A DNA stretch of 62,643 bases from Cylindrodendrum hubeiense (lineage: Eukaryota; Ascomycota; Sordariomycetes; Hypocreales; Nectriaceae). A program made the translations under genes and the position numbers. Below are positions 44,534 to 54,689 of the stretch, piece after piece. The first letter of the stretch is position 1; each line of letters begins with the position of its first letter. The stretch lies in NCBI GenBank assembly GCA_014621425.1, contig JAANBB010000230.1, forward strand, positions 1-62,643, in the 5' to 3' direction. The notes beneath the pieces are model-generated. The model searched no databases, had not been told where the DNA came from, and saw nothing but the letters and a program-made list of their open reading frames with translations.

Positions 44534-47081
44534 ATGGACGTCACACACAGCGTCGAGTACAAGATCCGTGACCTGGCCACCCGTGCCGTCACTCTCTTCC
44601 CCAACCAGGCCCAGGTCCAACGAGACATAAAGGATATCCCCCTCCGAGTAAGCTCCTTATACCCTTCACTCCATCACACCCTGCTAACTGGTGCTCCTCC
44701 AGCCAGGTATCAACGAGATCATTATTGTGGGTCTCAGCCCTACGGTCGTCAAAGACTCTATCAAGGCTGAGGGCAACGGCACCGCCACCATCGTCGGAAT
44801 CACCGTCGAGTCTCTCCCCAATCGGGAACTTTTCGATGAAGTGTACCCAGACTCGGACTCTGACAAGTCCGATGACGACGATGATTCAGATGATACTGAA
44901 GAAGACCCTGAGCAACCCGGGTTATTGGAAGTCACAGCAAAGCTCGTCGAGCTTTGTGACAACCTGAACCGGGCCAAGGACTTCATTGCAAATGCCGATG
45001 AACGCATCAGGATCCTCGAAACCTACTGCCAGACCCTCGACAAGAGGGAAGATGTGGTCATCAAAGACATTCTTGACACGTACAAGCAGGAACGCGCGAA
45101 GGCACACGATGATCGTATGACTGGCTCTGTTCAAGAGCGCGAGATCAATCAGGCCATCAACAAAGTGTCCAAGGAGCATGCTAGACTTCTCAAGCTTGAC
45201 CAGAAGCTCAAGGCCAAAGCATTCAAGGCAAAGGCAAGGGTCCAGAAGATCAAACACAAGAAGCAGCAGAAGCGCATCGCGCATGAGCAAGACCGCAACA
45301 AAGAAAAGGCGAGGATTCGCTCGGAGAGACATCGTGTCTGGCCCAGGAACTGCTGGACCGTCAATATCCAGCTCGAAGTGAATGCTTCCTTCACTCCATT
45401 GTCATCGCGCCGTGGTTCGATGTCGAGTGACGTCGATTTCGCCCACGGGTCGCCTACTAGGACCATGGATATCGACGAGTCGGCATCATGCGACTTGGTG
45501 CTGTCTTATGTCACCACCTCGGCTTACTGGACCCCGAATTATGACCTCCAACTGTCCACACCCACTTGTACGGGCTCGCTGTGTTTTGACGCCTGCCTCA
45601 ACAACACAACGTCGGAAACCTGGGAGAACTGCAAGATCACTCTCTCCACCTCTCAAGCAGCCTTCTGCGGCTCCAACGACTCGGTGCCCATCCTCCAGCC
45701 TTGGCGCATCAAGATGGCGCCAAAGAGCGATGACCTCAGCGTTGAAAACATCACTAATAGCGCCCACGAGGTACGGGAGCGGAAACGCTTCCACAATAGG
45801 GTCAAGGCCCCCATGCTCGAATCAAGAGTTAAGATGTTTGGTTACAACCCTCCCAGCCCTACCCCAATGGGCCCACCCAACACAATCCAGCTGGAGGACT
45901 ATCAGATGCAGCTCATGTTGCTAGAGCAGCAGAATTCGAAGCGGTTGATGATGGCGAGGCAGGAGCCGGATAATCCTCAGCAGGGTGTGCAACTTCAGAT
46001 GCAAAGTCAGATGCAAGCTCAACAGCGAGCCATGCAGCAACAGCAACAACGTCAGCAGCAGATGGTGCAAGGTCAGGCCCAGCAGCAACAGCAGCAGGCC
46101 CAGCAAATAATGCTGCAGCAGCAGCAGCAACAAGCAATGCAGCAACAAGCAGTGCAGCAGCAACAAGCAGTGCAGCAGCAACAAGCAGTGCAGCAGCAAC
46201 AAGCAACGCCGCAGCACCCAATGCAATTTATGAACTTCTCTAGTTCTGTACCTCAAGCACAACCTCCTCCTCAGAATGACATGCTGCAGGACTTTTCATT
46301 TGATCCACTCGATGGGCCTGCGGAATCCCAGTCGGCCCTGGATTTCCATGAGTCTCTCATCGAGGAAACAGGGTTGACCACGACCTACGATCTCCACGGG
46401 CTCAAGACGCTGGTCCCCAAGTTCACGCCCACCAAGCAGCGGGTCGCCCGCGTCAACTTTACCAATGTCTTCTTTGGGCATACCATCGTGGCCAAGTATC
46501 ACGCCATGGCATACCTCAAGGCTAGACTCAAGAATACCAGCAAGTGGGCCCTGCTGAAGGGTCCCGGCAGCTTGACCTTAGATGGCAGCTTTATGGGCAA
46601 CGTCACAATCCCGCGCTGTAGCTCTGGCGAGACATTTGGCCTCAGTATGGGCATTGACCCGGCTATCAAGGTTCTGTACCCCAAGGCTGAGGTTCAGCGA
46701 TCTACAACCGGCATGTTCAGCAAGGAGAACAGCTTCGTGTATACACGCAACGTCACGCTCCGCAACACCCGAGCTTCGGGCAAGGCCATTAACCTGCTCG
46801 TCTTGGACCAAGTCCCTGTGTCAGAGGATGATCGGCTGCGAGTCGACCTCGTCTGTCCAAAGGGTCTGGCGGTTGAAGGGCAGCGCTTGCCTGCTGGTGT
46901 CGCGGGGAGCGAAACAGCAGCGGGCAAGGACTGGGGCAAGGCGACGGTTCGCCTCAAGAAGAGCGGTCACCTGTGCTGGGAGGTCAACCTGAACCCCGGC
47001 AAGTCTGCCAAGCTCAACTTGGAGTACACAGTTTCGATGCCGTCCGGTGAGGCGGCGGAGGACTGCCAATACACGTTTTGA
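44534..47081 (+). CDS. DUF4139 (mucoidy-inhibitor-A-like) protein with poly-Q insert
   Basis: Exon 1 is 44534-44647 and exon 2 is 44703-47081, giving 830 residues. The N-terminal 120 residues (ATRAVTLFPNQAQVQRDI and GINEIIIVGLSP) match DUF4140, with an acidic insert (SDSDKSDDDDDSDDTEEDPE). A coiled coil follows at about 150-240. The DUF4139 beta domain begins with LVLSYVTTSAYWTPNYDLQL and closes with KSAKLNLEYTVSMPS. Between about 430 and 545 an insert rich in Gln and Met interrupts the domain. The family is widespread in bacteria and fungi but its function is not established. No signal peptide or membrane segment was seen. Confidence 0.85.
46015..46212 (+). repeat. CAG/CAA repeat encoding poly-Q
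   Basis: Runs of CAG and CAA codons encode QQQQ and QQQAVQ units. The 15 bp unit encoding QQQAV is repeated in tandem near 46140-46200. The insert lies within the DUF4139 region. Confidence 0.9.
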
Positions 47082-47537
47082 GGTGGGTATTGGAAAGCGA
47101 TGAAGGGATTTCTTTTGCTTGCTTTTTCGGGTCTGGAATCGCAATTGGTTCTGTCGTTTGGGTATGGATGGTAATTTGACGTGCTCTCTTTGGTGTCGCG
47201 TTACTAGGCAATTGGTCTTCGAGGGTAGCTCTCTCTTCGAGAACGGAGAAAACAGAATGTATTTGGAATGCGAATAGGCTAGATTCTCATTCACTTTAGT
47301 CTCAAATATTTCGTATCACTTTGGCCTAATGAGTCTATTCTTACTACTAAATTTTGGATGTCAATCGGAGCCTCACTTCATCAGTTTCTTCGGGCTGCGG
47401 CATAATCTGCCAAATGCCACAAATGCCACCGATCCTCAGTCGAGCCTCCAATGGATGCTCTCCATCCGTTGAGTTTTCTGGGAAGCGCTCCGAGCTCTCC
47501 ACAGACTGTTGGTCTTGAGAATCTTTTACAGTCCCCG
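47082..47537. other. Intergenic 456 bp
   Basis: This is the 3' region between the DUF4139 gene and the first zinc-ribbon gene, which converge. A minus-strand frame at 47347-47610 overlaps the zinc-ribbon gene end and was not accepted. Confidence 0.55.
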
Positions 47538-48641
47538 CTATCTTGACTCTGGATTCTCTGGATTCTCTGGGTCGGGAGGGCTGGGCGACGAATTGTTCCA
47601 AAGGGACCAAGGGGCCGTCACCCGCATCAAATCTCGCATCGCCTTGCTCTTGCTAACGAAGGATTGGGCGTCATCCTTGACCTCTGTTGAATATTTCGAT
47701 GACGCCCACCATGCACCTTCCTCAACTGTCAGTCCCGGCGGTTCCTCTGGGGCTGTGCTAGGTAACGGGTTTCTGCGTCGCTCCCTCTCCTGGACGAATT
47801 GGCGATGTCTATATATATCCGCCTGCCTGGCTTCCGTGATGTAGGCTTCTATGCGGGCCTTGTGCTCGGGTGTCTTGCCCTCTGCGATGTAGGTTAGGTC
47901 TCTTTCTGTGAACTCGATGTGTGGCTTCGCCGCCTCGAGTCTGGCAATCTCTTCATCTGTCATTCCACCCTTGATTTTTGGAGCAGGTTTTGGCTCCGAG
48001 GTCCAATTGGCAACTTCTTTAGCTGTCGGTCCCAATCGGCGCCGTAACAGAGGGCTGGGAACTCTGGGAACACTGGGAACACTAGGAACACTGGGAACAC
48101 TAGGAACTATGGGTGACTCAGGGCGAGAAGTTGCTGGCGGCGGACTGCTTTCGCCAGTCGTCTCGGAGCTATCACCAAGGAGCCGGGCGCATGTAATGCA
48201 GTAATCGTATGTGTCATGTTCGAGCGGTGTATTGCATATGGTGCATGCCGGGTTGTAGTTTTTGGTCACCGGTAGAGGGGGAGGCGGCATGGCCTCCGAA
48301 TCAAGTCCGGATATGTTACCATAGCTTCCTGAGGGAGTCGGTTGCGGCTCAGTCGGTATGTAGCCGAAACTAGAACTGGATCCTGTCAGGTAAGGGTTAT
48401 ACGCACTGTCGGAGCTACTTTGACCGATCGGTTGCGACATAGTCGGTGCATAGCTGAAACTAGACCCGGATCCAGTCTCGTAAGGATTATACGCGCTGCT
48501 GGAACTGGCTTGCCCAGCCGCAGGCGACACCCAAAGCGAGTCGTTGCTCGGAACAGGATTGCATAGATCACAGTAGGTGTATACGCCTGGCGGGAGCTTT
48601 GTGTGGCAGATTAGACAGGTCGAAAATGACCATAGATCCAT
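47538..48641 (-). CDS. Zinc-ribbon repeat protein A (tandem paralogue)
   Basis: A single exon of 367 residues starts at the ATG at 48641. Two C-x2-C...C-x2-C modules are visible: CLIC/CDLC at the N-terminus and CTICNTPLEHDTYDYCITC near residue 130. They are linked by Ser/Tyr/Gly-rich units (SAYNPYETGSGSS, SAYNPYLTGSSSS) and a poly-Pro stretch (EAMPPPPLP). A VPS repeat (48058-48106) follows. The C-terminal half has FTERDLTYIAEGKTPEHKAR, which recurs in paralogue B. Each module has four cysteines placed to hold one zinc ion. No enzyme motif was seen. It may act as a scaffold or bind nucleic acid or protein, but this is unknown. It belongs to the array 47538-55130. Confidence 0.75.
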   Translation of the reverse strand: MDLWSFSTCLICHTKLPPGVYTYCDLCNPVPSNDSLWVSPAAGQASSSSAYNPYETGSGSSFSYAPTMSQPIGQSSSDSAYNPYLTGSSSSFGYIPTEPQPTPSGSYGNISGLDSEAMPPPPLPVTKNYNPACTICNTPLEHDTYDYCITCARLLGDSSETTGESSPPPATSRPESPIVPSVPSVPSVPSVPRVPSPLLRRRLGPTAKEVANWTSEPKPAPKIKGGMTDEEIARLEAAKPHIEFTERDLTYIAEGKTPEHKARIEAYITEARQADIYRHRQFVQERERRRNPLPSTAPEEPPGLTVEEGAWWASSKYSTEVKDDAQSFVSKSKAMRDLMRVTAPWSLWNNSSPSPPDPENPENPESR

Positions 48642-49043
48642 GATCAGAAAGTGTGATCGAAGTCTTGCTCGCTGGAACAGGATAAAGTGTTCGGAGGAAC
48701 GTCAGGTGAGAGCTGCGAGGCAAACCGAGTCTTGTGTCCTGTACCTATTCAGCAGTTTGAGCAGAGGAGAGAAAGAAGTACTATTTAAATAAGTGGCATC
48801 GAATTTATATGGGCGATTCATCGACGCGGTCACCACGAGTGTTGCAAGCAGTGCGTGGATATAGCTCATTAAGTTCACAATCATGGTCTGCAGTTCCTTG
48901 ATCAAGTCTCCAACTCGACCATTCTAATTTATCCCGGTTTCTTGCAGGTGACACCAACGCCTCGAAACACGTCTAATCCCGGAAAATCCCACGGCCTGCT
49001 GTCTCATTTCTCGATCCTAATAACGGCGTTCGCGCGACTAATC
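48642..49043. other. Spacer between zinc-ribbon genes A and B
   Basis: Upstream region of gene A, with the shared leader motif (48661-48680), a GAGCAGAG-containing stretch near 48762 and an AT-rich TATA-like element (48781-48790). No gene was seen. Confidence 0.6.
48661..48680 (-). promoter_or_regulatory. Shared leader motif, copy A
   Basis: AGTCTTGCTCGCTGGAACAG (plus strand) lies 20-39 bp upstream of the start of gene A. It is a diverged form of the motif found before genes B, C and D. Confidence 0.45.
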
Positions 49044-49976
49044 CTAGCGCCGAGTGTCGCTTTTACCGTACATGCTTTCCAACACCTTGAGATTCCTGAT
49101 GGCGCCTTCTATGTTAGCCCTGTCCTCAGGTGTCCGTCCCCTCGCGATTTTGGCAAGATCCTCAGCTGTTAGCCGGACCTGTGAGGGAGAGAGAGGGACT
49201 CTAGGGGGCCTCGCAGTGTTGGTGAACGGAGACGGTGAGTTGAGCGTGGGCATCGGATCTCGATTCATCGCTCTAGTCACATGGAGAGGCAGAGACGGCG
49301 GCGGCATTAACTCTGAATCGGTCATATATGCGTTGCCAGAGCTTCTAGAGTCAGTCGATCGCTGTGGAAAGGTCGGCATGTAACTAGGACCAGGGTCAGA
49401 TCCTGTAGAATAAGGGTTGTATGCTCTGCTAGAACTGCTCCCGCCAGGTGTTGAGGGCGTCCAACTTGACATGTAACTGGGATCAGATTCAGATCCAGTC
49501 TGGTAAGGACTATGTGCGCCGCTGGAGCTGCTCTGGTCAGTCGTGTGCGGTAGCGAACTTGAGTCAGAGGTATCGCTAAGGAGCTGGGCGCATGTACCGC
49601 AGTAGTTGTATGTGTCATATTCGAGCGGGGCATTGCATATGGTGCAAGTTGAGAAGCCTGAACTCGCCGCTCGTTGGGGCGGAGGCGGATGTGGAATGGG
49701 CTCTGTCCCAGGCCTATAAGCGCTACTAGCACTTCTGGAGCCAGTGGCTTGCGGCGCAGTTGGCGCATAGGCAGAGCCGGAGCCAGAGTCAGAGCCAAAG
49801 CCAGTCTGGTAAGCGTTATATACGCCGCTGGAACTGGCGTGGGCACTTGTTGGCGGCACCGAACTTGGGGCGGGATCGCTGCAAATGCGATCCACGCATT
49901 TCATGCAGTAGACGATTCTGTCGCCCAATGGCCCCCCACACATTTCACAGCCTGGGTATTGGTATGGCGGATCCAT
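49044..49976 (-). CDS. Zinc-ribbon repeat protein B (tandem paralogue)
   Basis: A single exon of 310 residues starts at the ATG at 49976, the first ATG in the frame. The modules are CEMCGGPLGDRIVYCMKC at the N-terminus and CTICNAPLEYDTYNYCGTC near residue 120. The second closely matches gene A. Linkers repeat units such as GAHSPYQTGSESD and RAYNPYSTGSDPG. ELMPPPSLP recurs in the other copies. The C-terminus VRLTAEDLAKIARGRTPEDR mirrors gene A. The frame is open for 45 nt upstream (GEARLQPHSRS) with no ATG, in the conserved leader. Function is unknown. Confidence 0.75.
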   Translation of the reverse strand: MDPPYQYPGCEMCGGPLGDRIVYCMKCVDRICSDPAPSSVPPTSAHASSSGVYNAYQTGFGSDSGSGSAYAPTAPQATGSRSASSAYRPGTEPIPHPPPPQRAASSGFSTCTICNAPLEYDTYNYCGTCAQLLSDTSDSSSLPHTTDQSSSSGAHSPYQTGSESDPSYMSSWTPSTPGGSSSSRAYNPYSTGSDPGPSYMPTFPQRSTDSRSSGNAYMTDSELMPPPSLPLHVTRAMNRDPMPTLNSPSPFTNTARPPRVPLSPSQVRLTAEDLAKIARGRTPEDRANIEGAIRNLKVLESMYGKSDTRR

Positions 49977-50454
49977 GCTCCGGGAGTGTGGTTGTAGTCT
50001 TGCCTCGCCGATGGAGCCCAATTTTCTTTGTAAGCAAGCCTTGTGCTACAGTGGTATTCTGTGTATCGCAATATGAGCAGAGCAGAGAAATCGATCTTCC
50101 TCTCGTAGTTGACAGCGTACTTATACAATGGCGAGCCAGGAAAACGGACATACGGCCCTTGCTAGCAGTGAACAGAAGTGGTCTATGAGTCCGTAATTCA
50201 CAAACCGGGCTAGGATTCGCAGGAACAGACCAGAGCTGCCATTATCGTGAGATAAAATAATAAGTGAATACCTGATGTGTTTAAGAGTTATGAATCACAG
50301 ATAATGATGTGATTTGAGTTTAATTTAGGCAGTGATTGTAAAATAGGAATGTTAGACAGACCAACCCATCTATCTACAGCAGGTCTCGATTCCATACGCT
50401 GTGTCTAGGTAATAATTGACACTAAGCGAAATCACTGGCAAGAACTCATGTACT
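49977..50454. other. Spacer between zinc-ribbon genes B and C
   Basis: Holds the leader motif of gene B (49994-50017) and a TATA-like TATAAG on the minus strand (50119-50124). The part beyond 50230 is AT-rich. No gene was seen. Confidence 0.6.
49994..50017 (-). promoter_or_regulatory. Shared leader motif, copy B
   Basis: This copy of the motif (plus-strand core GTAGTCTTGCCTCGCCGA) begins 18 bp upstream of the start of gene B. Confidence 0.5.
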
Positions 50455-51462
50455 TCACCTAGACGGAAACAGATCAGTCCCGTAGCCCGTGATATAGGCC
50501 ATTTCTAGATCTGTTAGCCCCAACGAGGCCTGCGAGCCTGCGGTGAGGGTTCCATAAGGTTCATAGCTGGAAGTTTCGTCAATATTTGGGTTTCCGTAGG
50601 AAATTGCGCTGTCGAAGTAGGATGGCGAAGTAGGAGGTGAAGTAGGAGGTGAAGTGGAAAATGAAGTGGAAAATGAAGTGGGAAGTGAAGTGGGAGGTGA
50701 AGTGGGAAGTGAAACGGGAGGTGAAACGGGAGGTGAAGTGGGAGGCGGAGTTGGACTTGGATTCGCTTGTCTATACACATGCGAAGGCAGAGGTGGAGGG
50801 GGCATGAGCTCTGAATCAGACTTAGGTGAGGCACTGAAACTGCTTTCGTAAGCCGTTGGTATCGACTGAGTCGCCTTGGTCCGTTCAAGAGAAAGGGCGC
50901 AAATCACACAGTATTCGAATGTGTCTGACATGAGCACTACATTGCACATGGCGCAAGTCCAGGGTTCTCTTTCTGTAACTCTGCGCTGGGCCCGAAGCAG
51001 AGGAAGACGTGGGGGCGATATTGGCTCGGAATTTGTCTTATATGCGCCGCTTGAACTACTTTCACCGGCCTTACGCAGTTCCCAGGCTGACATTTGGCTG
51101 AAGCTAGAGCCAGATCCAGTCTGAAGTGCGTTAATGGAGCTGCTTTCACCACTCGTATTCGGTTGGCGGGAATCCGCTCTCTTCGGCTCAAATATAGATG
51201 GATCACAGAAGGAGCAGGTGTTTGTGCCGTCCAGTAAACGGCGACAGCAATGAGAACAGTATCCCGTGTTAGGCGCATGGCGCAAGTCGTCCTGGGCATT
51301 TCGACATGGAAGGCAGTAGATGTCGAAGTCCGAGCCCTCGAAGTCTCGATAGCACCTCAGGCAGCGTGGAGGACCTATACTCGTATAGCTCTGTTCTTCT
51401 CCGCCTGAACCGGAAGCTCCACCAGCGGAGCCATATCCGTAGTAGGGGTATGATGAACCCAT
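50455..51462 (-). CDS. Zinc-ribbon repeat protein C (tandem paralogue)
   Basis: A single exon of 335 residues starts at the ATG at 51462. The longer upstream frame has no ATG, and a TATAAATA box lies within it at 51606-51613. Three modules are visible: CLRCYRDFEGSDFDIYCLPC, CSHCCRRLLDGTNTCSFC and CAMCNVVLMSDTFEYCVIC. Linkers include NTSGESSSINALQTGSGSS, and SELMPPPPLP is shared with B and D. The C-terminal part has a 12 bp tandem repeat (50626-50755) encoding PPTSPPTS-like units. The end LGLTDLEMAYITG is a shortened version of the C-terminal motif of A and B. Function is unknown. Confidence 0.75.
   Translation of the reverse strand: MGSSYPYYGYGSAGGASGSGGEEQSYTSIGPPRCLRCYRDFEGSDFDIYCLPCRNAQDDLRHAPNTGYCSHCCRRLLDGTNTCSFCDPSIFEPKRADSRQPNTSGESSSINALQTGSGSSFSQMSAWELRKAGESSSSGAYKTNSEPISPPRLPLLRAQRRVTEREPWTCAMCNVVLMSDTFEYCVICALSLERTKATQSIPTAYESSFSASPKSDSELMPPPPLPSHVYRQANPSPTPPPTSPPVSPPVSLPTSPPTSLPTSFSTSFSTSPPTSPPTSPSYFDSAISYGNPNIDETSSYEPYGTLTAGSQASLGLTDLEMAYITGYGTDLFPSR
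50626..50755 (-). repeat. 12-bp tandem repeat in gene C
   Basis: A 12 bp unit (GAAGTGGGAGGT and variants on the plus strand) is repeated about ten times and encodes Pro/Thr/Ser units. The copies differ slightly, with some AAAT variants. Confidence 0.85.
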
Positions 51463-51479
51463 TCTCCGAGCGTTTAGTT

Positions 51480-51504
51480 GTAGTCTTGCTCGCCGAGGGA
51501 GCGC
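51480..51504 (-). promoter_or_regulatory. Shared leader motif, copy C
   Basis: The plus-strand core GTAGTCTTGCTCGCCGAGGG lies 18 bp upstream of the start of gene C. It is the best-preserved copy of the motif. Confidence 0.55.
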
Positions 51505-51605
51505 AATAATATTCACAAGCAAGAAACAACACCTTTTTGCAACACTACGCTTCCAAAGGTGATATTTTACGCCTATTTTCCATACTCCTTGAACGAGTGG
51601 CAGGT

Positions 51606-51613
51606 TATTTATA
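51606..51613 (-). promoter_or_regulatory. TATA box of zinc-ribbon gene C
   Basis: On the minus strand this reads TATAAATA, about 145 bp upstream of the ATG at 51462. It supports that start over any upstream one. Confidence 0.5.
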
Positions 51614-52005
51614 ACTGTGCGAGCAATGATTGTCACGTCGGTTCAGGTCACAATGGTCATTAAGTGTAATTGTTGAGGTTCGCTATCGAATGCACAATTC
51701 ACACACTGGGGCAAGGATCGTGACGATCAACTCATTTGGTAGAGTGACATGAACAACTATGACTTTGTCCATCTATGTTAGAAAGAGACTCCATGAGATC
51801 CTAATCGTTCCCCGACACTGTTTATAGACGAAGCCTACTTGCCTTTTCCCTCGCCAATGAGCATGAAACCGACGTTACGTTGCAGCAACACGTCACCCAT
51901 CTGTGAACTGCTACCCCGCACGAGGCTGTTTTCTCTCCCGTCGTAAGCACAAGCACAACATTGAAGGTCCATCACCCTACGCAACGCAGCTTCATCTTGT
52001 CTGCA

Positions 52006-53240
52006 ATGGAAGCCGCCCCAAGTCTGGACGACACTGTGCAACCCGCCTCACTGCAGTGCGCAGAAGGCCCAGAAACCTCGCAGGCCCCAATCATCATGGC
52101 TGAAGGCGACAGTTACGATACTGACGACGGTTCTATTGAGTTTTGCGTCACGGAAAAGGAAGAAGCTCGAATCTTCCAAGATATTCGGAACTTGTATAAT
52201 GCTGGGGCGTCCTTGTTCAGCTCCGCCCGGTTGAGAGACCTCGAGCAACAGCTAGCTCGCCAGCCTAAAACAGCGTCCATTACAGGAATTGATGGTATTC
52301 AATACTCCCACAGTGCGACTCCACCATCGGATGATGAAGTTACATCATGGTAGGAAAGCCCTCATGTCTAATTCAACAAGAAACCGCTAAATGCAAGTCC
52401 ACAACATAGGGATCCACCATACATTAGATTTTTACCGATCCAGTCACTCGTGGACAATCCCCCAGAGTGGGGATTAATGCGAAGCGCAGCTTATTGTCCT
52501 CTTTCCATTTGTCACTCGGAGTCCAACAATCGACAAGTAAATGGCCTCGAGGAAGAAGCAAGCGTAACATTTACAAAGTATAAGCAGATATGGGACAGTA
52601 GCGAAACCTGTTGTCTGCTCCAACAGATCCTTACCTCTACACCGCTACCCAAAGGCATCAACAAGATCGTTTGTTTCGGCCTCGGGCCCTTGGCACCACT
52701 GTATGAATGGTCTAAGAGGTTCTACACACAGCATGCTGCGATTTTGGCCATTGCCCGCATCATAAAGGAAAGGACAGGGTGTGATGTGCAATGCTATGCC
52801 CAGGAGCCTGACTACACGCATGTATGCAGGCAGGTACTTGGCTCTCACGGCATCACCGTTCTTGATGGAGTAAAAGGCTTTCTCGAGGTTGATGACTCAA
52901 CTGTGGTTGTCACTGTCTCGCCTAATGTTCCCGTCAAGCAAATAATTGCCGACTTAGCGAGGCCTGCTATCATCATCTGGAACCGCGTCACGCCTGCAGA
53001 AGAGGACACAACGGAGTGGACGAAGGAGACGTTTGGACCAGAGGGCGTGGAAACATGGCTGAGGTAAGAATACCAGCTAATTTCACTATTTCCAGTGCCG
53101 AACTAACTTGCTGCAGCCCATACGGAACTGATCCTGATTCTGCCCGCGTTCGCAGTATGGTCCAGAGCCAGTATGCTCTCTTTCCTTTCCCAACTGATGA
53201 GAACTTCCCAGACGTTGAGATATATATTCGAAAGGAGTAG
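52006..53240 (+). CDS. SRR1-like domain protein
   Basis: Three exons, 52006-52349, 52410-53063 and 53117-53240, join in frame to give 373 residues. The SRR1-like core is seen as GINKIVCFGLGPLAP, followed by HAAILAIARIIKERTGCDVQ, the aspartate-rich strand AQEPDYTHVCRQVLGSHGI and ending PAIIIWNRV. Plant and yeast SRR1 proteins act in circadian or light signalling and in haem regulation, but the biochemical role in fungi is not defined. The first 115 residues are acidic and probably disordered. It is the only plus-strand gene inside the zinc-ribbon array and does not resemble its neighbours. Confidence 0.82.
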
Positions 53241-53401
53241 AAGTTGAACAATGGCTATCAATGCGTCTCACCTACCATCTCAATATAGTCAATCTACATG
53301 CTCTCATGACATCCACATATCTGGCTAAACTTTTGCTAGAGCGTGATAAATGAATGAGTTTGAACTCGCCTAACTATTTCAGAAGGAGGCTGCATGCAAT
53401 C

Positions 53402-54295
53402 CTAATGGGTCCCAGAAGTACCAGTCTTCAAGTAATCGGCAATAAGACCGGCACATGTACGGCAGTACTCGCCTGTGTCTGGCAGGATTTCTTTAGGGCA
53501 TATTTTGCATTTTGTGAGCCCTGGACTTGTGGTTCTTTCTCTCTGGGGCAGAGAGGGAGGCGTCATGAGACTTGAGGTAGTCCCAAATGCACCGCTAGAA
53601 CTACTTTCGCCTGGCGTTTGTGTAGCCAAGCTCGAGCTGAGGCTAGCGCTAATAGTTTGAGAACATGAACCGCAGTAGGGATATATGCCGGATGGGCCGC
53701 CGCATATTTCACAGCCTGAATCACCTGGACTCGCAGCCGTATTTTCTTGAGGCAGAGGTGGAGGAGGCATGTGCTCTGAACCCGTCATGTGTAGGTCGCC
53801 AGGACTTCCGGAGCCCGTTGCTGGTGCATACGCATTTCTTGCGCCGCTGGAACTGCTTTCTCCAGTTGTTTGCGGCACCGAACTCGGATTGGGCGTACCG
53901 CAAATGCGATCCAAGCATGGCTTGCAGTAGATACTGTTCGTTCCCGTTGATCCACCGCACGCCATCGTCCTACAGATTGAGGAACCTGCGTCCGGAGATG
54001 GGTTCGGGGCATAGTTATGGAGGAAGGGATTTGTTTTCCACCCAGGGCTATCTCTTGGTAAATTGCACCGCGCACAGGCGGTTTGTTTACTGTGTCGAAA
54101 GACCTCGCGGCACCGCGGGCAGACGGGTTCAGCGTTCCTGATCAAGTAGCACGGATAGCACCACGTCATCTCGTATGGTTTGAGAGTCGCTTCGCATCTT
54201 AGGCAGATAGTAATTCGGTGCGTGCTTCCAAAGTCGGGTGCAATTTTATTTGGATCGGGGCCATAATTTCCGTACCAATTGTGTGAGGGAAACAT
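53402..54295 (-). CDS. Zinc-ribbon repeat protein D (tandem paralogue)
   Basis: 297 residues from the ATG at 54295. An in-frame ATG at 54415 would add 40 residues, but the conserved leader motif lies between the two, as it does upstream of B and C, so the shorter start is preferred. Five cysteine modules are visible: CLRC/CYPC, CPRC/CARC, a variant with CRTMAC/CKPC, CEIC/CGSC and CKIC/CRTC. This is the largest number in the array. Linkers again contain GESSSSGA and HMPPPPLP or LMTPPSLP. It lacks the C-terminal TPE motif of A and B. Function is unknown. The copies differ mainly in module number, as expected from unequal exchange. Confidence 0.75.
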   Translation of the reverse strand: MFPSHNWYGNYGPDPNKIAPDFGSTHRITICLRCEATLKPYEMTWCYPCYLIRNAEPVCPRCREVFRHSKQTACARCNLPRDSPGWKTNPFLHNYAPNPSPDAGSSICRTMACGGSTGTNSIYCKPCLDRICGTPNPSSVPQTTGESSSSGARNAYAPATGSGSPGDLHMTGSEHMPPPPLPQENTAASPGDSGCEICGGPSGIYPYCGSCSQTISASLSSSLATQTPGESSSSGAFGTTSSLMTPPSLPQRERTTSPGLTKCKICPKEILPDTGEYCRTCAGLIADYLKTGTSGTH

Positions 54296-54689
54296 TTTCC
54301 CAGAGTGTGGTTGCAGTTTCGCTTCGCCGAGGGAGCCCGCTCTTCGTAGTCGGTAGAACCGTGTATTATGTGGCACAATTGTTTTGTCGCGGCGTGAGCT
54401 TCTTAAACGCTTCATGTGTCAGCGTTTCGCAGTACAGCAGAGCAAAAGTGATGCTTCTCACGCACGCAGCAAGTGATATGACCTCGTTAGTTTGAGTCAA
54501 GATCATCACGCACAATGAAGGAGGTTATCGAGTCAATTCGTGATTCAAAACAGAGCTGTGTTAATATGAATAGGGCAATACTGACGGAAGATTACGAGAC
54601 TACAAGGCAAGCAATTTAACATGTCCTTTGTTTAGAAATCACAAAACTCGGGAACTTAATCTATAATAATTGCATTATACCTGCTACAA
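54296..54689. other. Upstream region of zinc-ribbon gene D
   Basis: Holds the leader motif (54313-54336), a CAGCAGAGCA stretch near 54433 shared in form with genes A and B, and AT-rich sequence to the right. No gene was seen. Confidence 0.55.
54313..54336 (-). promoter_or_regulatory. Shared leader motif, copy D
   Basis: The plus-strand core GCAGTTTCGCTTCGCCGAGG lies 18 bp upstream of the preferred start of gene D. Confidence 0.5.

Larger units (their letters stand above)
51463..52005. other. Divergent spacer between zinc-ribbon gene C and the SRR1-like gene
   Basis: Holds the leader motif of gene C (51480-51504), a TATAAATA box for it (51606-51613, minus strand) and, on the right, the promoter of the plus-strand SRR1-like gene. 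Nothing else was seen. Confidence 0.6.

Noticed and set aside
47347..47610. 87-residue minus-strand frame after zinc-ribbon gene A
   Set aside because: It overlaps the end of gene A in another frame and has no paralogue in the other copies.
54296..54415. Longer start for zinc-ribbon gene D at the ATG at 54415
   Set aside because: The added 40 residues lie over the leader motif that is non-coding or ATG-less in genes B and C. The shorter start aligns with the paralogues.
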